64,000 nucleotides of DNA from Streptomyces sp. SID13031 (GCF_010548305.1 NZ_JAAGLV010000013.1:186001-250000), one strand, 5' to 3'; counted from the stretch's first letter, positions 1 to 8,320 are shown. Translations and numbers: made by a program. Notes: a model not told the origin generated them from the letters alone.

Positions 1-2
1 TC

Positions 3-578
3 AACACCTACGACCACTTCACGACCGAGATCGCCGGGCAGTTCGTGCACTTCCTGCACCTGCGCGCGGCCTGCCCGAACGCCCAGCCGGTCCTGCTGAC
101 GCACGCCTGGCCGAGTGGCGTGATGGACGTGCTCGACACGGCGATCCCGTACGAGGCGCAGGGCGGCCATCACCTGGTCATCCCGTCGATCGCCTGGACT
201 GCCCTGGTGGGCTCGCTCGACGAAGCCTCACCGAGTCAGCGGACGGCCGCCGGGTGGGACGAGCTGATGTGCCGGCTCGGGTACCACGACTACCGGGTGG
301 GAGACGACCGCAACGGCCTGGCCGCGACACCGGCGTACACCGAGGTCACCGAGACCCAGGCGAAGCTGCGGGGGCTGGACGCGGTGGAGCTCGCCGAGGT
401 CCGCTGGTTCAACGAGAACATCACCGCCTTCAACCAGCGCCAGCAGATCTCGTCCCTGATCCTGAGCGCCGCCCTACTCGCCTGGAACGCCCAGTTGGTC
501 GACCTCCTGGTCGACCAGGACGACATCCTCACCAGCCTGACACTGGCCTGGTTCGCGGCCCAGCTACCGACCGAGTAG
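3..578 (+). CDS. Epoxide hydrolase-like protein, 5' partial, degenerate
   Basis: The frame is open from the window edge to a TAG and encodes the last 191 residues. The segment reading VHFLHLRA, then LLTHAWPSG, then LVIPSI matches the start of the alpha/beta-hydrolase core of microsomal-type epoxide hydrolases, where HFxHVRS, LLTHGWPGS and LVIPSLPG are usual. The stretch WFNENITAFNQRQQIS and the later LLVDQDDILTSLTLAWF match the cap region of that family. The usual nucleophile motif (QGGDWG) is not recognisable after LMCRLGYHDY, and the part that should carry the catalytic acid and histidine is absent because the protein ends early. I infer a decayed or non-catalytic relative. It ends inside the 3' end of the convergent amidohydrolase gene (15-nt overlap). 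Confidence 0.7.
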   Translation, partial: NTYDHFTTEIAGQFVHFLHLRAACPNAQPVLLTHAWPSGVMDVLDTAIPYEAQGGHHLVIPSIAWTALVGSLDEASPSQRTAAGWDELMCRLGYHDYRVGDDRNGLAATPAYTEVTETQAKLRGLDAVELAEVRWFNENITAFNQRQQISSLILSAALLAWNAQLVDLLVDQDDILTSLTLAWFAAQLPTE

Positions 579-1433
579 GCGGGTGCCGTTCTCCCAGCAG
601 ACGGCTCTCAGCCAGGCGTCGCCTAGGTCCAGGCGCTCCAACGCTTCCAGCTGCACCGCGTACTGGTACGGGATGTTGGGGAAGTCTGAGCCCAGGACGA
701 CGCGGTCCTGCAGGGCGGCGTACCGGGGGAGCAGGTCTCGCGGGAACGGCGCGAGGGCCTCGGTGAACGGGGTGCAGGCCATGGTGGTGTCGAGATGGAC
801 GTTGGGGTACGTCTCGGCCAGCTGTAGGTGCTCGGCGTACTCCGGCATGCCCAGGTGGGCGATGACGGCGGTGAGGCGCGGGTGCTTGCGGAGCACGTCG
901 CCCATCGGGCCCGGGCCGGTGTGGCGGCCGGGGATCGGTCCTGAGCCGCAGTGCACGACAACTGGTACGCCGGCCTCGGCCAACTGGCCCCAGGCCGCGT
1001 CCAGCTCGTCGTCACGCGGGTCGTAGTCGCCGACCTGTACGTGCACCTTGAAGATCCGGGTACCGAGCTCCAGAGCTTCCTTCACGTACTGCGCCGCGCC
1101 GGGCTCGGGATAGAACGTGCCGCTCGAGACGCAGCCGGGCGTACTCGCCGCGAACTCCCTCGCCCAGGCGTTGAGCGACGCGGCCATGTCGGGCTTGTGC
1201 GGGTAGACCAGCGCGGGGAACCGGCGTACGCCGAGGTCTTGCAGCGTCTTCAGCCGCTCGGCCACCGAGGTCCGGTAGGTGACCGGCCAGGGCGTGCCGT
1301 AGTGCTTCTCCGCCTGGTCGAAGTAGCCCCAGACGGCATCCATCACGCGATCCGGCAGGAAGTGCACATGCACGTCCACCAGCCCGTCGAGCCCGAGCCG
1401 CTGCCACCACCCAGGCACCTCGTCATCACGCAC
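564..1433 (-). CDS. Amidohydrolase family protein (amidohydro_2 TIM barrel)
   Basis: This 289-residue protein has the layout of the amidohydrolase-2 family, which includes metal-dependent lactonases, decarboxylases and hydrolases. The metal-binding HxH lies at residues 22-24 in VDVHVHF. A VVHCGSG strand supplies a central His, and GSDFPNI near residue 248 gives the metal-binding Asp at about 250. No signal peptide is visible, so it is probably cytosolic. The substrate cannot be told from sequence. Relatives act on aromatic acids, lactones and uronate-like compounds. It is transcribed divergently from the ArsR-type regulator at 1494, and the 60-bp gap between them holds repeated TACGTA sites, so that regulator may control it. 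Confidence 0.85.
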   Translation of the reverse strand: MRDDEVPGWWQRLGLDGLVDVHVHFLPDRVMDAVWGYFDQAEKHYGTPWPVTYRTSVAERLKTLQDLGVRRFPALVYPHKPDMAASLNAWAREFAASTPGCVSSGTFYPEPGAAQYVKEALELGTRIFKVHVQVGDYDPRDDELDAAWGQLAEAGVPVVVHCGSGPIPGRHTGPGPMGDVLRKHPRLTAVIAHLGMPEYAEHLQLAETYPNVHLDTTMACTPFTEALAPFPRDLLPRYAALQDRVVLGSDFPNIPYQYAVQLEALERLDLGDAWLRAVCWENGTRLLGR

Positions 1434-1467
1434 CTCGCCACCCTACGTCTGGCGGTACTTGCAATAG

Positions 1468-1482
1468 CTACGTAACTACGTA
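1468..1482. promoter_or_regulatory. Direct repeat CTACGTA x2, likely ArsR operator
   Basis: CTACGTA occurs at 1468-1474 and again at 1476-1482, and each copy contains the palindrome TACGTA. The pair is centred in the 60-bp divergent gap between the amidohydrolase start (1433) and the ArsR-type regulator start (1494). This is the normal place for an autoregulatory operator overlapping both promoters. The assignment is inferred from position and symmetry. Confidence 0.45.
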
Positions 1483-1493
1483 CTATCCACAAT

Positions 1494-1901
1494 GTGGAGA
1501 AGGCTGTGGATAACCGGCTCGCAGAGCTGGAGAGGCGCATCGCCGCGCTCGAATCCGCCGCGTTGTCCACAGGCCCGGAGGGCACCGAGGCCGTACTGGC
1601 CGAGGCGGAGCGCGCCGGGCCGCAACTGGCAGAGCGGGACGGCTGGGCCTCGCTGGCCGGAGTACTGGCCGCATTGGGGAATCCGGTGCGGCTGACGTTG
1701 TTGCAGGAGATCGTCCGGGGGCGGGCCACCGTCAGCGCGTTGAGCGAGGTCGACGGGCTGGGGACGAGCGGGCAGATCTATCACCACCTACGGCAACTGA
1801 CGGCTGAGGGGTGGCTCCACAGTCCGAGTCGCGGTACCTTCGCCGTCCCACCACCCCGAGTGGTCGCCCTTCTGGCAATCCTGGAAGCCCTGCAGAGGTA
1901 A
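1494..1901 (+). CDS. ArsR-like winged-helix transcriptional regulator
   Basis: The protein has 135 residues. An N-terminal amphipathic helix (about residues 1-25, with heptad-like NRLAELERRIAALES) is followed by a linker and a winged helix from about residue 50. The stretch GNPVRLTLLQEIVRG, then a recognition helix around SGQIYHHLRQLTAEGW, is typical of ArsR-family regulators. No cysteine or histidine metal site of the ArsR/SmtB type is seen, so the effector is probably not a metal. The GTG start at 1494 overlaps an upstream out-of-register ATG. Its stop is 3 nt before the start of the serine hydrolase gene, so the two are co-transcribed. The repeated TACGTA sites upstream are its probable operator. 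Confidence 0.85.
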   Translation: MEKAVDNRLAELERRIAALESAALSTGPEGTEAVLAEAERAGPQLAERDGWASLAGVLAALGNPVRLTLLQEIVRGRATVSALSEVDGLGTSGQIYHHLRQLTAEGWLHSPSRGTFAVPPPRVVALLAILEALQR

Positions 1902-1904
1902 GCC

Positions 1905-2987
1905 GTGAAAGTTTCATTTAGAGCGGGGTCATTAAGTGCGGGGATCGCTGTACTGGTCGCACTCGCCGTCGTGGCCGGAGGCTGGCTGCTCAGGCCGCGG
2001 TCGCTCGAGCTGGTGGCAGCCCAGACGGGTGACGCCAAGCTCCAGGCCTACATCGACCAGCACTACAACAGCCCCGGGCACCGCCTCGAGGTAGTTGTCA
2101 TCGGCGACAACTCGCTGACGTTCGCCGGCCGGGGTGCCAACGAGCACAGCCCTTTCGAGATCGGTTCGGTCAGCAAGGGCTTCACCGGCCTGCTGCTCGC
2201 CGACTCGGTACGCCGCGGTGAGGTGAAACTCGACGATCAGGTCGGGACCCTCCTTCCGCTGGGCGACGCCGAGGTCGCCACCGCGACCCTGGAAGATCTC
2301 GCGACCCACTACTCCGGCCTCCCGAGAACCTCGACGAAGCCCCTGGACGTCGCGCGCGGACTCCTGGTCAATCTCGACGGGAGCAACCCCTACCCGTACA
2401 CCGTCGATGAGCTGATCGGCCAGGCGAAAGCCGACGCGGGCGGCCGCGGCAAACCGGCGTACTCGAATGTCGGCGCTGCCCTGCTCGGCCAGGCCCTCGC
2501 ACGCAAAGCCGGCAAGAGCTACCCAGATCTGCTCCGGGAACGGATCCTCCAGCCACTCGACCTGCAGGAGACCAGCGTGCCCGCCACCGCCAAGGAAGCG
2601 GCTCCGGACGGCTACAGCTCAGGCGGCCGCAAGGAGGACCCGTGGATCCAGGATGGCTACGCTCCGGCCGGTGGGATCGTCTCCAGCGCAGGCGACCTCT
2701 CGCTGCTCGTGCAGTCGTTGCTGCGGGGCAACGGTGTCGAAGCGCTCGCGCCTCGGAGAGCCTTCGAGAGCGGTGACAGCGAAGAAGGCGATCAGATCGG
2801 CATGTTCTGGCTCACCAGCTCACTGACCGGCACCGACCGCAAGATGGTCTGGCATGACGGTGGTACCGGCGGTTATCGCTCCTTCGTCGGCCTGGACCTG
2901 GAGAAGAAGCGGGCGGTGGTCGTCCTGTCCGACGTGGCCATCAGCGTCGACGACTTCGCCACCGAGCTCCTGGCGGAGCAACGATGA
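1905..2987 (+). CDS. Serine hydrolase, class C beta-lactamase/DD-peptidase family
   Basis: This 360-residue protein has an N-terminal hydrophobic segment (about residues 10-30), which is a signal peptide or membrane anchor, so it should act outside the membrane. The three class C/AmpH-type motifs are present. SVSK at 88-91 carries the nucleophile, YSN is at 186-188, and HDGGTGG starts at about residue 317 in the place of KTG/HxG. Relatives are D-amino-peptidases, esterases or beta-lactamases, and the sequence alone does not choose between them. The GTG start follows the ArsR-like gene by 3 nt. The stop overlaps the next gene by 4 nt (ATGA), so a three-gene operon is likely. Confidence 0.88.
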   Translation: MKVSFRAGSLSAGIAVLVALAVVAGGWLLRPRSLELVAAQTGDAKLQAYIDQHYNSPGHRLEVVVIGDNSLTFAGRGANEHSPFEIGSVSKGFTGLLLADSVRRGEVKLDDQVGTLLPLGDAEVATATLEDLATHYSGLPRTSTKPLDVARGLLVNLDGSNPYPYTVDELIGQAKADAGGRGKPAYSNVGAALLGQALARKAGKSYPDLLRERILQPLDLQETSVPATAKEAAPDGYSSGGRKEDPWIQDGYAPAGGIVSSAGDLSLLVQSLLRGNGVEALAPRRAFESGDSEEGDQIGMFWLTSSLTGTDRKMVWHDGGTGGYRSFVGLDLEKKRAVVVLSDVAISVDDFATELLAEQR

Positions 2988-3316
2988 AATACCTCGCTTT
3001 CGCCCTCGCGATCGGCTACCCGCTGATCGCGCTCTGGCAGATCCATGCCCGGAAGCTCCGCGACCGCCTCGACCTGCTGGTCGTGCTCGCGGCCGGCATC
3101 ATCTTCCTGCTCCTCGCCCGGACGATCACCGACTGGCAATCCCTGCCACCCTGGCTCTGGCTGATCGCCCTCGCCCTGATGGCCGCCGCCACCGCGTACT
3201 CCGGCTGGGCCTGGCCGCAGCTCACCTGGCTGAGGTCCGAGCGGCCGAAGCGCCGCGCGACCTCAGCGGGCATCCAGCTCGTCATCGCTGCGGCACTTCT
3301 CGCGCTGCTAGTTTGA
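2984..3316 (+). CDS. Small integral membrane protein in the serine-hydrolase operon
   Basis: This 110-residue protein consists almost entirely of hydrophobic stretches: about residues 2-18, 30-46, 57-76 and 95-110. Arg/Lys-rich loops lie between them (HARKLRDR, RSERPKRR), suggesting four membrane segments. I do not recognise a family. It starts by a 4-nt ATGA overlap with the serine hydrolase, so translation is probably coupled. It may assist that exported enzyme or its regulation. Its 3' end overlaps the convergent penicillin-binding protein gene by 35 nt. Confidence 0.75.
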   Translation: MKYLAFALAIGYPLIALWQIHARKLRDRLDLLVVLAAGIIFLLLARTITDWQSLPPWLWLIALALMAAATAYSGWAWPQLTWLRSERPKRRATSAGIQLVIAAALLALLV

Positions 3317-5009
3317 CCGGCTGTTGCGCGTACGCCGACCAGGTGGCGATCGGCCAGCCGTCGCTGGTGAAGGTCTTGCCGAGGTCTGACTCACCCAACT
3401 TGCCTGCTCGGTAGAGGACTGCGGTCGACAGCTCGGGTGTGTAACCGATCCACCAACTGGCCACCGTGTCCTGGGCGCCCTTGTATTTCTTGCAACCACA
3501 CTTCTTGTTGAACCGACGCTTCTCGATGCTCAATCCGGTCGCGCTCGCACCCTTGCCGCCGAGCAGAACGGCGTCGATATCACGCGCTGCCTCCGGCCTC
3601 AGTGCTTGCACGGGACGCAGGTCCGGCTGCTTGCCGGCGGACCAGAGCACCTTGCCGTGCGAGTCCCTGACCTCCTTGATCACGTGTGGCCGCGCTCGCC
3701 GGCCGTCGGCGGCAAAGGTGCCATAGGCAACGGCTAGGTCGAGCGGTGAGGCCAGCGGATCCGGCCCGAGCCCGGGTGCTGCCCGATCGGCCTTGGGAAT
3801 GCGTGGGATCCCGGCCGATTCCGCCGCCGTCGAGATGAGCTCGCCTCGGCGGGCGTCGACCAGATCGAAGTACTGGCGGTCGAGGTCCTTGCCCGTGGAT
3901 CCACCGGCCAGCGCGAAAGGCCGGAGCAGCGTGGACGGCGGTGCCTTGGTGGTGGCCCAGTTCTGCTGGTTCTTCAGGAAGTCGCGACCGCCGACCAGCG
4001 CGACCACCTCGCCCGTGCCCGGCCGCACCGATGCCAGCGCGATCTGCGGCTCAGGGACGCCGGGGGGAGTCCCCGCCGCGACGGCCGCGACCGCGTGCTG
4101 CTGAAGGGTGCGGTCGAAGGTGGTAATCACCCGCAATCCACCCCCGCTGAGTCGATCCCCTTCGAACCCGTACTGCGCCAGTTCGCGGCGCGCGAGATCG
4201 AGCAGGTACCCAGTCGGACCGGAGTACCGGTTGCCTTTGGGACGTTTCGTCAATGCTGGAAGGGACTTCCGGTACTTCGCTTCCTCGCCGGCTCTGATCG
4301 TCCCCATCTCCGCCATGCCGTGCAGCACGTAGCGCAACCGGGCCAGCGTGCGGCCGGCGGCGGCCGGGTTGTCGGAGTCGAACCAGGTCGGGTTGTTGAG
4401 CACGGTCGCCAGGTACGCCGCCTGCGGTGCGGTCAGGTCCTTCGGATGGTCGACGCCGAAGTACACCTGGCCGGCGGCCCGGATACCGTAGGCGCCCTCG
4501 CCGAAGTAGATGGTGTTCAGGTAGTTCTCCAGGATCGTTTTCTTGTCCTGCGTGCGGCTCACCTTGGTGGCGATGAACAGCTCGTCGAGCTTGCGCGACA
4601 TCGTGCGTTCCTGGGTCAGGTACATGATTTTCACGTACTGCTGGGTGATCGTCGAGCCGCCCTGCAACTGCTTGCCGCGGGCAATCGCCAGGGCGGCTCG
4701 CGCCATCCCGGGCAGGGAGATGCCGGGGTTGGTCCAGAAACTGCGGTCCTCGGCGGCGATCACCGCGTCCTGGACCAGCTTCGGTATCTCGCTCAGCGGC
4801 ACCGACTTGCGGTTCTGCTCGTAGAACGAGCCGAGCTGGGTCGTGCCGTCGGCGTAGGTGACGATCGTCGTGTTCGCCCGGAACTCCTCGTTCACCTGCG
4901 GGATGTCGGTCCGCTGGTAGCCGATGAAGAACGCGGCCACAACCGTGATGACCAGCACGAAGAACAGGGCCAGGGCCCAGCCGAACAACCGGAACACCAC
5001 ACGGCGCAC
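3282..5009 (-). CDS. Penicillin-binding protein with GT51 domain and degenerate transpeptidase domain
   Basis: This 575-residue protein starts with a membrane anchor (about residues 8-28). A GT51 peptidoglycan glycosyltransferase domain follows, with the catalytic Glu in AAEDRSFW, the GSTITQQYVK motif and ENYLNTIYFGEGAYGI. It should polymerise lipid II outside the membrane. The C-terminal half keeps the transpeptidase-fold landmarks (DPLASPLDLAVAYGTFA and WWIGYTPELSTAV), but the active-site motifs are lost. The expected SxxK region reads PPSTLLRPFALA, and the expected KTG reads KKYKGAQD. It is shorter than typical class A PBPs and has no PASTA repeats. It may be a glycosyltransferase with a regulatory pseudo-transpeptidase, or an enzyme with an altered active site. 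The family call is firm. Loss of activity is inferred. Confidence 0.85.
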   Translation of the reverse strand: MRRVVFRLFGWALALFFVLVITVVAAFFIGYQRTDIPQVNEEFRANTTIVTYADGTTQLGSFYEQNRKSVPLSEIPKLVQDAVIAAEDRSFWTNPGISLPGMARAALAIARGKQLQGGSTITQQYVKIMYLTQERTMSRKLDELFIATKVSRTQDKKTILENYLNTIYFGEGAYGIRAAGQVYFGVDHPKDLTAPQAAYLATVLNNPTWFDSDNPAAAGRTLARLRYVLHGMAEMGTIRAGEEAKYRKSLPALTKRPKGNRYSGPTGYLLDLARRELAQYGFEGDRLSGGGLRVITTFDRTLQQHAVAAVAAGTPPGVPEPQIALASVRPGTGEVVALVGGRDFLKNQQNWATTKAPPSTLLRPFALAGGSTGKDLDRQYFDLVDARRGELISTAAESAGIPRIPKADRAAPGLGPDPLASPLDLAVAYGTFAADGRRARPHVIKEVRDSHGKVLWSAGKQPDLRPVQALRPEAARDIDAVLLGGKGASATGLSIEKRRFNKKCGCKKYKGAQDTVASWWIGYTPELSTAVLYRAGKLGESDLGKTFTSDGWPIATWSAYAQQPVKLAAREVPQR

Positions 5010-5094
5010 GTCGAACCTCCCGGGGGCGGAATCTCTCTACCCGGAATGACGCCGTGCTCCCTGTGGCCGTGTCTGTTCGCCGGCCGATCTCGTC

Positions 5095-5122
5095 CCGAAG
5101 GACGAGGGTGTCGTCCTTTCGG
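5095..5122 (-). terminator. Hairpin after the ATP-grasp gene
   Basis: The arms CCGAAGGACGA (5095-5105) and TCGTCCTTTCGG (5111-5122) pair with one bulge around a 5-nt loop. The hairpin lies directly 3' of the ATP-grasp gene stop at 5124 on the minus strand. No U-tract follows, which is common for actinobacterial terminators. Confidence 0.5.
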
Positions 5123-5123
5123 C

Positions 5124-6359
5124 CTATTTCGCCTGGTCGGCCACCCACAGGCCGGTCAGGCCGCGGAAGTGGGCGAGGAACTCCTCCTGTTCGTGGGCCG
5201 GGTAGGTCGCCGCGACCGTCTCGCGCAGGATCCGGTCGAAGTCCTCGCTGCGCACCCAGTCGACCAGCTGCTCGTCGAAGTTCGGCAGGTTCTCCGCGCA
5301 CCACTCGTGGTACTTCTTCGTCTCGAAGTACTCGTCGGCCAGCGCGAGGTACCCCTCGAGCTTGGCGTCGTAGTCGAGCGACTCGTCGTCCGCGATCGCG
5401 AAGTACTGCTCGGTGTGCAGGTCGACCTTGGTCTTGCGGCCGGTCGCCAGCGAGTACACCGACCACTTCACCAGCGCGCTGATCGCCCACGGGAAGTAGT
5501 AGTGCAGCGAGGTGATCGCGACGTCGGGGCAGGCGTTCGCATAGTCGATCGGGTGCACCGAGTCGCCGGCCACGAGCATCTCGCAGGAGTTGAACTCCCA
5601 GCCGAAGAAGGCGTTCACGATCCGGCTGATCGCGACCGTCTGGTGCCCGGCCGACGAGCCGAGGAAGCCGTGCGAGACGGCGTACCGGTTGTGCATCGGC
5701 TCGTCGGGGCGGAAGTCCATCACCATCGTCTCGGCGCCGATCGACAGCGCCCGGGCGAACTTCTCGTACTCGACCGTCGCCTGCAGGTGCATCAGCATCT
5801 CGCCGGACTCGTCGTAGGCGGTGTGCAGGTCAGCCCGGTTGTTGATCCGCGAGACGCCGCGCCAGCCGCCGCCGTCGAACGGCTTCATGTACATCGGGTA
5901 GCCGAGGTCGTCGGCGATCGCGTCCAGGTCGAACGGCTTGTTGTACTTCTCCGAGGTGTAGGCCCAGCGCACGTTGTCGACCGGGTTCTTGAACGGCACC
6001 AGCACGGTCCGGGGGATCTTCAGGCCGAGGCGCAGCATCGCGCAGTACGCGCTGTGCTTCTCCATCGCCTGGAAGGTGAACGGCGAGTTGAGCAGGTAGG
6101 TGCCGTTCATCAGCGCGGCCTTCTTCAGCCACTCGCGCGGGTGGTAGTACCAGTAGGCGAGCCGGTCGATCACCAGCTCGACCCGGACCGGATCGTTCAG
6201 GTCGAACGGCTCGATGCTCAGCCGCTCGGTGCCGAACTCGTGCGTCTGGCCGCCGATGGTGACCGGCCCGACCCGCCGCAACAGTGCCTCGAACGCCTGC
6301 GGCCAGTCCTCCTCGGCGCCTAGCAACAACCCGATCAAATGCTGAGAGCGGTCAGGCAT
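5124..6359 (-). CDS. ATP-grasp family ligase
   Basis: This 411-residue protein is recognised as an ATP-grasp enzyme. An N-terminal substrate-side domain precedes the ATP-binding part. YPMYMKPFDGGGWRGVSRI supplies the strand-plus-glycine loop that clamps ATP. Downstream lie a basic/acidic metal-site region (AETMVMDFRP) and a C-terminal helical extension of about 100 residues rich in Glu and Tyr. ATP-grasp enzymes join a carboxylate to an amine, hydroxyl or thiol through an acyl phosphate. The substrate is unknown. The start has a good AAGGAG ribosome site. The gene lies 13 nt after the esterase gene and downstream of the MFS gene on the same strand, so the three probably form a ligase/esterase/exporter operon. 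Confidence 0.8.
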   Translation of the reverse strand: MPDRSQHLIGLLLGAEEDWPQAFEALLRRVGPVTIGGQTHEFGTERLSIEPFDLNDPVRVELVIDRLAYWYYHPREWLKKAALMNGTYLLNSPFTFQAMEKHSAYCAMLRLGLKIPRTVLVPFKNPVDNVRWAYTSEKYNKPFDLDAIADDLGYPMYMKPFDGGGWRGVSRINNRADLHTAYDESGEMLMHLQATVEYEKFARALSIGAETMVMDFRPDEPMHNRYAVSHGFLGSSAGHQTVAISRIVNAFFGWEFNSCEMLVAGDSVHPIDYANACPDVAITSLHYYFPWAISALVKWSVYSLATGRKTKVDLHTEQYFAIADDESLDYDAKLEGYLALADEYFETKKYHEWCAENLPNFDEQLVDWVRSEDFDRILRETVAATYPAHEQEEFLAHFRGLTGLWVADQAK

Positions 6360-6372
6360 AATCCCAGGCTCC

Positions 6373-7119
6373 TTAGACGAATCGGGGCAGATGGTGGGCG
6401 AGCTGCTTGCGCCACCAAGGCCAGTCGTGGGCTACGTCGTGACCCCAGAGATCCAGCTCGTGCGGGATGCCTTTGGCAGCCAGTAAGGCGGCGGTGGCTC
6501 GCGCCGAGGGCAGGGAACCGGTGGGGTTTGTCTCCCAGTCGCCCTGACCGACAGTGAGCACCAGGAAGAGCCGCTGGCGCAGCCACTCCAGGTGGTCGCC
6601 CTCGAGGTTGGGCAGGTAGTCGACCGGGTTGTTGAAGTACATCGCGTCGCCGCGCTCGCCCCAGGCGTGCCAGCTGGCCGCGTCGTAGTTGCCGGACTGG
6701 CAGATGGCGACCGGGAACAGGTCGGCGCGCTTGACCGCGAAGTTGAGCGCATGGAAGGCGCCAAGGCTGCAGCCGGTCGTGATGATGTCGGCGGCACCAG
6801 GGGTGTCACTGCCGATCGCTGGTACGACCTGGTCGAGGATCCACGACTCGTAGAGCCCGTGGCGTCGCGCGCGTTCCTCCAGCGGGATGCTGCGGTCGGA
6901 CCAGCTCACGTGGTCGTAGGAGTCGACGCAGTACAGCTTGACCCGCCCGGCCTCGATCAGGTCGGCGACGGCCCCGACCATCCCGTTGCTCTCGTAGTCC
7001 CAGGCTCTGCCCTGCTCACTCGGGAACACCAGCACCGGGCGGCCGTAGTGCCCGTAGCGGATCACTGTGCCGGGCCGGTCCAGCCCCGGAGCCTCCAGCT
7101 CGACCTGCTCCTTCTCCAT
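6373..7119 (-). CDS. Alpha/beta-hydrolase-fold esterase of the esterase D/PHB depolymerase type
   Basis: This 248-residue cytosolic-looking protein has the fold landmarks of esterase_phd hydrolases. An N-terminal VLVFPSEQG strand/oxyanion region, a nucleophile elbow reading GCSLGA (Ser in G-x-S-x-G), and a C-terminal WGHDVAHDW carrying the likely catalytic His are visible. A GAGG-type ribosome site precedes the ATG. The gene sits between an MFS transporter and an ATP-grasp ligase, with gaps of 47 and 13 nt. It may release or transfer the product of the ligase. A distant second esterase of the enterochelin-esterase type lies at 13436-14473. The substrate is unknown. Confidence 0.82.
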   Translation of the reverse strand: MEKEQVELEAPGLDRPGTVIRYGHYGRPVLVFPSEQGRAWDYESNGMVGAVADLIEAGRVKLYCVDSYDHVSWSDRSIPLEERARRHGLYESWILDQVVPAIGSDTPGAADIITTGCSLGAFHALNFAVKRADLFPVAICQSGNYDAASWHAWGERGDAMYFNNPVDYLPNLEGDHLEWLRQRLFLVLTVGQGDWETNPTGSLPSARATAALLAAKGIPHELDLWGHDVAHDWPWWRKQLAHHLPRFV

Positions 7120-7166
7120 GCAGCCTCACCCCATCCTGTGTCCTGAGTCGCCACCATGCCATGTCT

Positions 7167-8294
7167 TTACCTCGTTTGCGTGGTCGCAGCGCGTCCTGCC
7201 ACCGGACCGAGCACGGCGACGACTACAGCCAGTACTGCGACGCCACCCAATGCCGTGGGCAACGACCACGCGCTGGACGCGGCACCGACGGCGGCTGGGC
7301 CGAGGAGGAAGCCCAGGTAGGCGATCGTGGTGACAGTGGAGATCGCGCTGGCTCGCCGCTCGGGACCCGCCCACGCACCGGCCATACCGATGATGGTCGG
7401 CGCGCAGACCGACGTACCGAGGCCGGCGATCGCTATGCCGACCAGTGCCAGCCAGGGGTTGCCTGCTGCGGCCGCTAGTGCGCTACCCAGAGCAGCGATG
7501 ATGCCGCCGGCTACTAGGAGTTGAGCTGGCTTGAGTCGGCGCAGTAGGGCGTTGCCGGTAAGACGGCCGGTGGCTGCGGCTGCTGCGAAGACGGCTGGTG
7601 CGCTGGAGGCGAGTGCCGGAGCAGCACCGAGCGTGGTGTCGAGGTGGACGGCGCTCCAGCTCTGCCAGGCGTTCTCGACGACGAAGGCGAGGGCGCAGAG
7701 GCCGCCGAACACCAGGAGTGCGGGCTCCAGCTTGCGTGGTGCCTTCTTGGTGACCACCGGCTTGATCTTCGTTGAGCCGGGCAGCAGCACCAGTACGACC
7801 ACGAGAGCGACCAGGACGAACACACCGCCGAGCACCGGCAAGGCGCCGGCCCCGGCGGCGCGGAGGCCCGCAGTACCGAGGCTGGCTATGACTACTGCGA
7901 TGGAGAACAGTCCGTGGGCCAGGTTCATCAGTGGCTTGCCAGTGTCCGCCTCGGCGGTGGAGCCGGTCGCGTTGATGGCTACGTCGGTCGCGCCTGAGGT
8001 AGCGCCCAGCAGGAAGAGCGCCCCGCCCAGTGCGACGGCTGAGCCGGCCAGTGCGGGCAGTACCCCACAGGCGGCGAACAGCAGGACGGCGACGGGCAGC
8101 ACCACACCGCCGTACCGGTCGATCAAGTAGCCGGTGAAGCGCATGGAGAAGAGCGCGCCGAGCCCGACCATCAACAGGGCGCCACCGAGCTGAGCGTCGC
8201 TGACGCCAGTCTCGGCCTTCACCGCAGGCAGAACGGCCCCCCACGCACCCCAGAACAGCCCGAACGCACCGAACCCAGCGAGTGTCTTCAGCAT
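7167..8294 (-). CDS. MFS transporter
   Basis: This 375-residue protein has about 11-12 hydrophobic segments, the layout of a major facilitator superfamily permease. The loop RFTGYLIDRYGG resembles the family A-motif between segments 2 and 3, and a hydrophilic central loop (STKIKPVVTKKAPRKLEP) divides the two halves. It is slightly shorter than the usual 400 residues, as in the YbjJ/fucose-permease-like branch. It is the first gene of a likely operon with the esterase and the ATP-grasp ligase, so export of their product, or uptake of the substrate, is a fair inference. The start lacks a strong ribosome site. Confidence 0.85.
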   Translation of the reverse strand: MLKTLAGFGAFGLFWGAWGAVLPAVKAETGVSDAQLGGALLMVGLGALFSMRFTGYLIDRYGGVVLPVAVLLFAACGVLPALAGSAVALGGALFLLGATSGATDVAINATGSTAEADTGKPLMNLAHGLFSIAVVIASLGTAGLRAAGAGALPVLGGVFVLVALVVVLVLLPGSTKIKPVVTKKAPRKLEPALLVFGGLCALAFVVENAWQSWSAVHLDTTLGAAPALASSAPAVFAAAAATGRLTGNALLRRLKPAQLLVAGGIIAALGSALAAAAGNPWLALVGIAIAGLGTSVCAPTIIGMAGAWAGPERRASAISTVTTIAYLGFLLGPAAVGAASSAWSLPTALGGVAVLAVVVAVLGPVAGRAATTQTR

Positions 8295-8320
8295 CCGCTT
8301 TACCCTAGGCCCAGGCGCCA

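Noticed and set aside
4095..6323. 742-codon open frame on the plus strand
   Set aside because: It runs antisense through the PBP and ATP-grasp genes, which have clear motifs. Its product is Arg/Val/Leu-rich without domains. Long antisense frames are expected at this GC content.
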